Shown here: positions 12,614 to 18,859 of the stretch, one piece after another
Position numbering within the stretch: position 1 is the stretch's first letter
Layout: every line of letters starts with the position of its first letter
Origin: Candidatus Woesearchaeota archaeon
GTDB taxonomy: Archaea > Nanobdellota > Nanobdellia > Woesearchaeales > WJKL01
Assembly (NCBI GenBank): GCA_014729145.1
Contig: WJKL01000015.1
Span: 1 to 18,859 of the forward strand
Reading direction: 5' to 3'
Length of the DNA stretch: 18,859 nucleotides
Made by a program: the position numbers and the translations under genes
Notes under the pieces: generated by a model
Told to the model about the DNA's origin: nothing
Databases searched by the model: none
The model's input: the letters and a program-made list of their open reading frames with translations, nothing else

Positions 12614-15454
12614 ATGGCTAGACGTAAAGATACCTTGAATCTTGAACAGAGAATTGAGGAGATTAAGTCAGATGTTGAGAAAGGATGGGCATTTGGAATC
12701 TACCAGGAAAAAGAGATTTCTTTAGAACCTTCTTATCTTGATTATAGTAAAAATGATGAATCTAGAGCGAGATTGATTGGAGAAGCAATATATCATAATT
12801 CAAAAGACTTGCAAAAACCTAAAGGGGTTTTAGAATTAGCAAACTACTTTACTTTTAATAGTAAAGATCTGGTTCTTGATTCAATCGATAAGTTTGCTGA
12901 TGATGGATTTAAGGAAGGAGTATTAAGAGCACTAAAAGAAAAGAAGATGCTTTCTGGAAATTATCTTCTTAAGGTTTCATTACAAAATATAGTAGAAGGA
13001 AGACACGAATGGATGAAAGATATTCTGTTGGACAAAGAACAGATCTTAGAACACTTATTTCATTCTCCTGTTTTTATATCTCAAACCATTAGTGGTTATG
13101 AGTTGCCTTTGGTAGATACCGGAGTAAGTGGTGCAGAAAATGATTGTTTGTTTGCCAAAATTAGTGAATATTTTCCAGATAATGTGATTGAAATATTTGA
13201 GAAGAATTTACCAGAAAAATTTATCTGGACTTCAAAAAGCATGACTGGGGATTACAAACCAACTATGCCTGAATTTTCAAAAAAAGAAGGAGAACCAAAC
13301 AGCCTTCTTTATCTTGGGCTTCTTCTTAGTGCAAAAAATATCGATAAAGATAAATTAGAATCATTTCTAGATAAAGCTAGAAAGATAGATGATGTTTATG
13401 TTCATCAAATAATGGAAAATGCAGAAAAACAAAGGATAACTGTTAAACATGATCTAGATTTTGAAAAAGAAAGAAAAAATAGACGTATAGAAGGATTTGA
13501 TCTTGATGAAGCTATCAGGCTGGATGAAAGAGGAGATGCCCGTTATGCAACTTCAACCCTTGCAGCAAAAACGCCCGCGGATAACTTTGATCTATACAAG
13601 CTTAGAAATTATTTTTTAAGAGAGATACATCAACAAGGATCTCACGCATTCAATGATCTTGGAAATTTTGTAAGAGCAATACCTGAAGAAAAATTTAATC
13701 TTTCTTTATTTACCCCTATATTTTATGAAACTTTTGCATATGGTGGAGCTAGACTTGAATTGCTTGGAGAGAATCTTAAGGATTTTATGCAGGCAATACC
13801 TAAATCACATACAAACCCCATTGAATTAACAGAACTTTTTGAACTGCTTGTTAATAAGAAACGAATAAAAAAAAGACCCAGTACTGATGATAAAACAATG
13901 AGAAAAGCTATTGGGTGTTTAGACGAGCTCGCAAAAATAGGCAACCCTAGAAAAGTAAAAAAACTATATAAATGGCTTGCTAAGAAAGGATTTGCTAGGG
14001 AATTGGCTCCTGTAATTAGACCTCTTGTAAATAAATATACTAAATTTACATTTCAGGTTGCTTACAGTGCACACTACATGAGTATAAATTATTTTTATAA
14101 TTCTACTGAAGGAGTACAGGAGACTATAGATGAGTTAAAGAAAATAAAAAAAGGTGTGGGTGAAACAATATCAGAAATAGACACCAAGAATATAAAACAA
14201 AAATATAAAGATGCTTTCTTTAGCCTAGCTTTAGTTACAGAAACAAATCTTTTCAGATTCAAGGAACTCTTAAGAATCGGGGAAGAGGAAGAAAGAAAAA
14301 GATCTTTGATGAGCAATAGGGAAAAGATAAGCAATTTTGTCATTGAACATTATAAACAGCTTAAAGAATATGAAAGAGACGAATTGATAGAAATTCTTTT
14401 TGACAAATATAAATTCACAAGAGACCATGCTGACCTCATGCTTAAAGGAGGATGGAGCTCGATGGGAATAGCAAATTTGACAGATGATGTTGTTAAGATC
14501 GCTTCAATAGAGCAAAACAGAGATGAAGATAAGATTTATTCATTAAAAGACGATCTGGAAAATTTTGGCATGTTTATTCCTAACAAGATAGGAGAAAATA
14601 TAGAATTTAGCGATGGACTTAGCATGATGATTCTTGAAAATCTAGATAAAAGAAGATCTGGATTTGAAGTTGCATCTGAACTATACAAAAAGATCACCAA
14701 TCAAAAAGAAGTTCCATGGAATACTAAATATCCAAAATATAATGCAGTAATGTTAAATATGTTTTTATTGGGGTTTGCTCATAAAGAGATAAAAAAAGCT
14801 GCTTATGATAAAGACATATATTTCTATGATGTGGGGTATGAAACACTTACAGGAATCCCTCATTTTCTTGCTATAAAGACTCCATTAGAAGAAACCAGTG
14901 CAAGAGTATATAAAGATCATTTTAAGATTGTTCCTGATGATCTGATTGAGAAAAGTGGAAGAATCATAGATGGTTTTCTTAGATTATCTGGAAATAAATC
15001 AGATAAACCCGTAATTTTGGGGGATAATAAGATAATTGAAAATATGCAGAACGGATATGTGCATGATTTTGCTTGTGCAGGATATGGATTGGAGATAGAA
15101 GATATAACCTATGGATTAGTTGAAGAAAAATTAGATATTCCAACCAACAAGATAAAGAATTATGTAAGAGAATATATTAAGATGAGAAGTCTACATGATG
15201 AAAAGTTTAGAGAAAAAACATTCAATAGTTATCTAAGTACTTTTGATGTTAATTATGATTCATTAAGTGAATATGGAAAAGATTTCTTTGATCTGATAGA
15301 TTCTGCTGCATTAAAGGCATTGAGCATCTATGCTTCATGCACAAGAAAAAGGATTGAACAGATGGAAAGCGGAGAGATAATACCTAGAAGAAATCATTTC
15401 ATTAAAGAGATGTATAGTCTTATAGAAAATGGAAATTTTATTTCGATTATCTGA
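12614..15454 (+). CDS. Large unrecognised cytoplasmic protein (946 residues)
   Basis: I do not recognise a family. The protein is hydrophilic and mostly helical by composition, with many short Leu/Lys/Glu-rich helices of 20-40 residues. This would fit a helical-repeat scaffold, but no clean repeat is visible by eye. There is no signal peptide, membrane helix, P-loop or zinc motif, and cysteines are few. A charged stretch (about 285-305, KHDLDFEKERKNRRIEGFD) may be a linker. GGAG sits 5 bases before the ATG. It is monocistronic, and its 3' end overlaps the convergent PhoU-like gene by 8 bases. Codon use looks like that of its neighbours, so there is no sign of recent transfer. It may be lineage-specific. 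Confidence 0.7.
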   Translation: MARRKDTLNLEQRIEEIKSDVEKGWAFGIYQEKEISLEPSYLDYSKNDESRARLIGEAIYHNSKDLQKPKGVLELANYFTFNSKDLVLDSIDKFADDGFKEGVLRALKEKKMLSGNYLLKVSLQNIVEGRHEWMKDILLDKEQILEHLFHSPVFISQTISGYELPLVDTGVSGAENDCLFAKISEYFPDNVIEIFEKNLPEKFIWTSKSMTGDYKPTMPEFSKKEGEPNSLLYLGLLLSAKNIDKDKLESFLDKARKIDDVYVHQIMENAEKQRITVKHDLDFEKERKNRRIEGFDLDEAIRLDERGDARYATSTLAAKTPADNFDLYKLRNYFLREIHQQGSHAFNDLGNFVRAIPEEKFNLSLFTPIFYETFAYGGARLELLGENLKDFMQAIPKSHTNPIELTELFELLVNKKRIKKRPSTDDKTMRKAIGCLDELAKIGNPRKVKKLYKWLAKKGFARELAPVIRPLVNKYTKFTFQVAYSAHYMSINYFYNSTEGVQETIDELKKIKKGVGETISEIDTKNIKQKYKDAFFSLALVTETNLFRFKELLRIGEEEERKRSLMSNREKISNFVIEHYKQLKEYERDELIEILFDKYKFTRDHADLMLKGGWSSMGIANLTDDVVKIASIEQNRDEDKIYSLKDDLENFGMFIPNKIGENIEFSDGLSMMILENLDKRRSGFEVASELYKKITNQKEVPWNTKYPKYNAVMLNMFLLGFAHKEIKKAAYDKDIYFYDVGYETLTGIPHFLAIKTPLEETSARVYKDHFKIVPDDLIEKSGRIIDGFLRLSGNKSDKPVILGDNKIIENMQNGYVHDFACAGYGLEIEDITYGLVEEKLDIPTNKIKNYVREYIKMRSLHDEKFREKTFNSYLSTFDVNYDSLSEYGKDFFDLIDSAALKALSIYASCTRKRIEQMESGEIIPRRNHFIKEMYSLIENGNFISII

Positions 15455-16376
15455 TCCCTTTTTCTATCTCAATAGATATTCTTGGCTTTATAGCTCCATG
15501 CAAAGTTTCGACCAAAGCATCAAACTGAGAATTTACTGAGGCTTCTGCTGGGTGTTTTTTTAAGTTTGTTATATTTTGGTTTTTAATCTCTCCTCTTAAT
15601 TCGTCTAGTTGGTTTATCGCTTTATAACTAAATTTGTTAAAGAAAGACCTGTATAAGTCTAAGAATTTTAGTGTTTTCTTTGCTAAAGAGATTGTTTCTT
15701 TTGAAAGGGGTTTTGTTGCGTTCTTATAAGAATATCTTATAAAATCAGTAACTTTGTCTAACATATTAAGAATTGCAGTAAGATTCAATGCTTCTATCTT
15801 TGAAAGAGCGTTCGATTCATAGATTTCTCTAATAGATAGGGCTATCATCTTTGTTATGTTATCGTGCCTTGATTCTCTATCTGTCAGTTCTTCTGGGTTG
15901 TTTGATTCAATCAAATGTCTTAAGTACTCTTCTATTAAGAAGAAGATTCTTGATAAGATGCTTTCGAATTTCATATGTTCTTTGGCAATGTTTCCTATCT
16001 TAACACTATTTTTTGTCTGACTTAGAACTTCAAAACCAATCAATCTGCTTACAAAGAAAGTAATTACATCGGTGATGCCTTCTTCTCCATGACTCCATGA
16101 TTTGATTATTGATTTCGAGAAGACGAGATCCATTGTATCAAATCCTTGTTCATAACAAGCAATCAAGAATTTAGCAAAAGATAGTCTTTCAAAGTTATCT
16201 ACATTTATTGATATTGTTTTTTCTTTTTCAGTAGATGCAGGACTTATGATTAAATTATTTTCATTATTTGTTATCTCTACTTCGCTGTTTCCTGTCAAGT
16301 TTATGTCTTTGGTCCACTGTTTGGGCAAAGTAATAGTCAATGTTCCGTTTCCCTGCTTGATAACTTTCCTCTTCAT
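15447..16376 (-). CDS. AbrB-PhoU-like phosphate uptake regulator
   Basis: This 309-residue protein starts with an AbrB/MazE-type swapped-hairpin DNA-binding domain (residues 1-45: RKVIKQGNGTLTITLPKQW, then GNSEVEI). A long helical region resembling PhoU follows (about 55-300). This arrangement is common in Archaea, where such proteins are annotated as phosphate uptake regulators. Helical pairs near 125-160 and 170-230 correspond to PhoU-like bundles, though the metal-binding (E/D)xxxD motifs of bacterial PhoU are not obvious. No pst transporter genes are nearby, so the regulated system is unknown. The start is supported by a TATA box 26 bases upstream (leaderless). The divergent spacer carries tandem and inverted repeats that could be its own operator. 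Confidence 0.75.
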   Translation of the reverse strand: MKRKVIKQGNGTLTITLPKQWTKDINLTGNSEVEITNNENNLIISPASTEKEKTISINVDNFERLSFAKFLIACYEQGFDTMDLVFSKSIIKSWSHGEEGITDVITFFVSRLIGFEVLSQTKNSVKIGNIAKEHMKFESILSRIFFLIEEYLRHLIESNNPEELTDRESRHDNITKMIALSIREIYESNALSKIEALNLTAILNMLDKVTDFIRYSYKNATKPLSKETISLAKKTLKFLDLYRSFFNKFSYKAINQLDELRGEIKNQNITNLKKHPAEASVNSQFDALVETLHGAIKPRISIEIEKGIR

Positions 16377-16398
16377 AATATTAGTATATTCTAGAACT

Positions 16399-16406
16399 AT
16401 TTAAAC
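16399..16406 (-). promoter_or_regulatory. TATA box of the PhoU-like gene, leaderless start
   Basis: On the - strand GTTTAAAT is centred about 26 bases before the ATG at 16376, with an A-rich element upstream. Transcription should start at the start codon. No ribosome binding site is present. Confidence 0.55.
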
Positions 16407-16416
16407 CTTTTGTAAA

Positions 16417-16468
16417 TGATATATCAATATATCAATTATATCGTGAAGATATATATGTTAAATTCACG
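16417..16468. repeat. Tandem and inverted repeats in the divergent promoter region
   Basis: TGATATATCA (16417-16426) is a perfect palindrome. ATATCAAT occurs twice in tandem (16421-16428 and 16429-16436). CGTGAA (16442-16447) and TTCACG (16463-16468) form an inverted repeat around the TATATATG that probably acts as TATA box of the rightward operon. Together they look like binding sites controlling one or both divergent genes. Confidence 0.4.
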
Positions 16469-16500
16469 TAATAAACTGTAAGATTAACGGAGAGATAAAG

Positions 16501-17160
16501 ATGATTGATATTTATCTGATAAGGCACGGGGAAAGTGAAGTTAATGTTCAGCATAGAAGGGCTTCCTGGCATGAAAAAAGGATATGCGGAACAAACACAT
16601 GGAGCGAGCTTACTGAAAAAGGGATTGACCAGTCTAGAACATTAGGAGAATATCTTAAGAAATGCGGGCCTTGTTTTGACAGGATATATTCTTCCAGTAC
16701 TGTGAGAGCTCAGCAGACTGCAAGGTATTGTCTTGAAGAAATGGGTTTTGAATGGCCAAGAATCCAGGTTGATCACAGGATTACAGAGCTTGACCAGGGG
16801 ATATGGGAAGGAAAAGTTGACTGTAAGACAAGAACAGATGATATTAAGCAGAACATGGATGCAATGAACTGGCATTTTACACCTCCTGAAGGAGAATCCC
16901 AGTATGATGTTTTTTGCAGGGCTAATGAGTTTATTGAAGAAAAGATTCTTGGAAAGGAATATGAAAATATTGCTGTGTTTACTCACCAAAATGTAATTGC
17001 ATGCTTGTTAACTGGATTAGTGGGGCTGGATAAAAACAAGATCCATGAGATGGAATTACTGCATACTTCTATGACTGTGCTTAGATATGATGAAAACAGG
17101 CTGGATACTATTGTAAAAGGAGAAATTCCTCATATAATGGAGATGATGTCTTATGAGTAA
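16501..17160 (+). CDS. Histidine phosphatase family protein (phosphoglycerate mutase-like)
   Basis: This 219-residue protein has all core residues of the histidine phosphatase superfamily: Arg8-His9 in LIRHGESE (phosphorylated His), Arg69 in YSSSTVRAQQTA, Glu96 in ELDQGIWEG, and the second catalytic His162 in FTHQNVIACLL (usually THGG). It could be a cofactor-dependent phosphoglycerate mutase or a sugar-phosphate phosphatase; length and residues do not settle which. GGAGAG at 16489-16494 supports the start. It leads a five-gene + strand run and overlaps the nucleotidyltransferase gene by 8 bases, which suggests a joint role in sugar-phosphate metabolism. Confidence 0.88.
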   Translation: MIDIYLIRHGESEVNVQHRRASWHEKRICGTNTWSELTEKGIDQSRTLGEYLKKCGPCFDRIYSSSTVRAQQTARYCLEEMGFEWPRIQVDHRITELDQGIWEGKVDCKTRTDDIKQNMDAMNWHFTPPEGESQYDVFCRANEFIEEKILGKEYENIAVFTHQNVIACLLTGLVGLDKNKIHEMELLHTSMTVLRYDENRLDTIVKGEIPHIMEMMSYE

Positions 17161-18013
17161 TATTGGATTACTGCTGCAGTGCGGAGGAAATGGAGAAAGG
17201 TTTATCCCTATTGAAATTCCAAAGCCAATATTTCCATTGTCCTGGGAAAAGGAAACTTGTCTGGAAAATATACTGGAAAGCACCCCTTATGCTGTTCCTA
17301 TATTTATGCATATTCAGGCAGAGCAAAAAGAAAAATATGATGAATTTATCAAAGAACATGATATCAAGAAAGATATTTTCTATATCTATCAGGAAGAAAG
17401 GGCTGTATATGACATTAAAGGAGAAGCCTTGGTAGAAAATGGAAAAGTTCTGAAAAGTGCTAACGGGCCTGGAAGCTTCAGGTATGGGCTGAAAGAGCTA
17501 AATGAAAAAAGAGAGCATAGGATAGAATATTTTGCTGTCTATGACGGATGCAAGACAGGAATATGCTGGGATGATGTTGAAAATGGAGCTGAAAGTTTAA
17601 TCGCAGACGACAAGGGCGTTTTTTGTTATGTAAGGAAATTAAGCAATGGACAGATTGAGAAAGAGAAAATAAACAGACGATATGATATTGTCCTAAATGG
17701 AAGCGTATATGACAAAAGGTATTCTCCTTCTGGTATTTTTGAAAACCCTGAAGCCAAGGCTGTAACTGGATTAAGCATATTTAATTACAGGAAGTTCATT
17801 GAAAACACCCAAAATCTTGAAGGGGAGATGAAAACATATCAACTAAATAAACAGCCTGCTTATTATTATGACTTTAGAATCACGCATCTTATCAACAGTT
17901 TTGATGTTTCCGACAGAATTTTTGCAGATCATCCGGAAGAGCATTATTACCCCAGCATGAAGCTGCCTTCTGATTTTGAAAAATACTGGAAATTTAAGGA
18001 GAGAAGAAAATGA
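17153..18013 (+). CDS. UDP-sugar pyrophosphorylase-like nucleotidyltransferase
   Basis: This 286-residue protein carries an NTP-binding signature near its N-terminus (LLLQCGGNGERFIPIEIPKP, residues 6-25) that resembles the GGxGxR...PKP motif of sugar-nucleotide pyrophosphorylases. ANGPGSFRYGLKEL (103-116) is akin to the PGxGGxxxAL loop of UDPGP/UAP-type enzymes, and a conserved EYFAVYDGCK strand follows at 124-133. It probably joins UTP and a sugar-1-phosphate. It is short for a UAP (usually over 400 residues) and the sugar is unknown. Its start lies within the end of the phosphatase gene, and its stop overlaps the next small gene by 4 bases. Confidence 0.65.
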   Translation: MSNIGLLLQCGGNGERFIPIEIPKPIFPLSWEKETCLENILESTPYAVPIFMHIQAEQKEKYDEFIKEHDIKKDIFYIYQEERAVYDIKGEALVENGKVLKSANGPGSFRYGLKELNEKREHRIEYFAVYDGCKTGICWDDVENGAESLIADDKGVFCYVRKLSNGQIEKEKINRRYDIVLNGSVYDKRYSPSGIFENPEAKAVTGLSIFNYRKFIENTQNLEGEMKTYQLNKQPAYYYDFRITHLINSFDVSDRIFADHPEEHYYPSMKLPSDFEKYWKFKERRK

Positions 18014-18150
18014 TTAAAATTGGCGAAATGAAAAAAATAATTTTATTTTTGATTTTAAGTTTGATTTTAACAAGATGTGCTCCTGTTGAAGAAATTGAAG
18101 AAGTCAAAGAATTCTTTGAATTAAGGAGGACTGTAAAGAATGTCTATTAA
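18010..18150 (+). CDS. 46-residue membrane or lipoprotein-like microprotein
   Basis: This short gene reads MIKIGEMKKIILFLILSL followed by a charged, soluble tail. AAGGAGAG (17996-18003) and a 4-base overlap with the nucleotidyltransferase stop support ATG 18010. The second in-frame ATG at 18028 would give the canonical signal-peptide start MKK. Residues 8-20 are hydrophobic and are followed by LTRC, so a lipoprotein signal is possible, but Arg at -1 of the cysteine is unusual for a lipobox. The C-terminal half is acidic (EEIEEVKEFFE). The last 11 bases overlap the next start. Function unknown. Confidence 0.5.
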   Translation: MIKIGEMKKIILFLILSLILTRCAPVEEIEEVKEFFELRRTVKNVY

Positions 18151-18649
18151 AGTTGGTTTGGAAAATATTGTAAAAGGAGAGATGAAAGGGCTGCAGTTTG
18201 GATTAAAGAATGTAGCTAAAAAACTTAGCGGAGTTCAGGTGGGGGGATGGAATGAGACTAAAATAGATTCTTATCGCCCTAACAAAGGGCTGCAGCTTAG
18301 CTATTTCATAAACGGTTCTAATATATTGTATGGGGCTCAAATGAGTGTTTTGTTCAATATATGCCAGGAGATGAAAGGTATGCAGGCAAGCTTATTCAAT
18401 ATTATAGACGACCATGGAAGAGGAAAAGCAAAAGGGGTGCAGTTTGGAGCTATGAACGGCTCTGATAATATGGAAGGGGTTCAGATAGGGCTTGGAAATA
18501 TTTCTGATTACAGAATGAAAGGAGTTCAGTTTGGAATTTGTAATGAAGCAAATGAAGGAAATTATCTTCAGATAGGATTGTGGAACAGAAAAAAAGGAGA
18601 TTCATGGTATAAAGGGGTTCCTTTTTTAAGATATCGCAAGGAGGGATAA
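18140..18649 (+). CDS. Repeat protein of GxQxGxxN units
   Basis: This 169-residue protein consists of about nine copies of a unit of 12-20 residues with core G-[VLM]-Q-[FIVL]-G-x-x-N: GLQFGLKN, GVQVGGWN, GLQLSYFIN, GAQMSVLFN, GMQASLFN, GVQFGAMN, GVQIGLGN, GVQFGICN and LQIGLWN. Such units occur in LA_2272-type repeat proteins of bacteria and suggest a repetitive beta structure (a solenoid or short beta sheets). There is no signal peptide in the frame, although the lipoprotein-like gene just upstream overlaps it. AAGGAGG 10 bases before the ATG is a strong ribosome binding site. Function is unknown; a surface or binding role is a guess. It lies between the nucleotidyltransferase and fructose-bisphosphate aldolase genes. 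Confidence 0.65.
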   Translation: MSIKVGLENIVKGEMKGLQFGLKNVAKKLSGVQVGGWNETKIDSYRPNKGLQLSYFINGSNILYGAQMSVLFNICQEMKGMQASLFNIIDDHGRGKAKGVQFGAMNGSDNMEGVQIGLGNISDYRMKGVQFGICNEANEGNYLQIGLWNRKKGDSWYKGVPFLRYRKEG

Positions 18650-18652
18650 AAA

Positions 18653-18859
18653 ATGGTATTAAAAGATATGAAATCAATTTTAGAAGCTGCTGACAAAGGC
18701 AGCTATGGGGTAGGAGCGTTTAATGTAAACAACATGGAGCAGCTGCAGGCGATAACTGATGCTGCTTACGAGGAAAATTCTCCTGTAATAATACAGGTTA
18801 GCAGGAATGCGCTGGCTTATGCTGACAAAGGGCTTTTGTCAAATATGGTGCATTATATG
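18653..18859 (+). CDS. fba: Class II fructose-bisphosphate aldolase, 5' part
   Basis: The 69 residues before the window edge match the N-terminus of zinc-dependent class II fructose-bisphosphate/tagatose aldolases: VLKDMKSILEAADKGSYGVG, then GAFNVNNMEQLQAITDAAYE and SPVIIQVS. The enzyme interconverts fructose-1,6-bisphosphate with DHAP and glyceraldehyde-3-phosphate. The metal and Schiff-base-independent catalytic residues lie beyond the edge. AAGGAGGG at 18638-18645 fixes the start 3 bases after the previous stop. Most Archaea use a class I aldolase or the bifunctional FBP aldolase/phosphatase, so a class II enzyme hints at acquisition from Bacteria. It is the last visible gene of the operon starting at 16501. 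Confidence 0.85.
   Translation, partial: MVLKDMKSILEAADKGSYGVGAFNVNNMEQLQAITDAAYEENSPVIIQVSRNALAYADKGLLSNMVHYM

Overview
The window looks like part of an AT-rich, gene-dense archaeal chromosome, most likely from a small-genome uncultivated archaeon (DPANN, for example a Woesearchaeota- or Pacearchaeota-like lineage; the lineage is inference). Pointers to Archaea are an archaeal-type SepF, a one-domain ZPR1 zinc-finger protein, a PhoU-like regulator with an N-terminal AbrB-type domain, a PIN-PhoH protein, and TATA boxes about 26 nt upstream of starts. Several single or first genes appear to have almost no leader, while genes inside operons carry GGAGG-type ribosome binding sites. No rRNA, tRNA, CRISPR array or insertion sequence was found.

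Left part (1-4090): sepF, a zpr1-like gene and a convergent class II aldolase are followed by a purine-salvage run on the + strand: methylthioadenosine phosphorylase, a deoxyribosyltransferase-like protein and adenine phosphoribosyltransferase (apt). MTA would be split to adenine and methylthioribose-1-phosphate, and adenine returned to AMP. Behind apt lie a PD-(D/E)XK-type endonuclease gene on the - strand that seems to have lost its 5' end, and a 3' remnant of a second, diverged apt. This looks like a scar of gene replacement or insertion.

Middle (4091-6105): an unknown 153-residue protein sits 17 bases before a PIN-PhoH ATPase/ribonuclease, an arrangement reminiscent of PhoH2 toxin-antitoxin pairs.

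Centre (6123-12371, - strand): an 11-gene operon for Fe-S, redox and metal handling. In transcription order it holds a DUF5320-like protein, a DUF134 HTH protein, a CDF metal transporter, a NifX/NifY-like (dinitrogenase-cofactor domain) protein, a radical SAM activase, a second NifX-like protein, a MinD-type ATPase with two ferredoxin motifs, a J-domain protein, a second MinD-type ATPase with a half-degenerated ferredoxin insert, a thioredoxin-like protein and a small Cys-rich protein. Three unrelated members share one C-terminal six-cysteine zinc ribbon. The promoter carries two GAATA-N2-TATTC palindromes that look like operators, and the leader has a hairpin abutting the ribosome binding site.

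Right part (12481-18859): two stem-loops precede an unrecognised 946-residue protein. A convergent AbrB-PhoU-like regulator follows, then a divergent + strand operon with a histidine phosphatase, a UDP-sugar pyrophosphorylase-like nucleotidyltransferase, a 46-residue membrane or lipoprotein-like microprotein, a repeat protein of GxQxGxxN units and the start of a class II fructose-bisphosphate aldolase, which is cut by the window edge.
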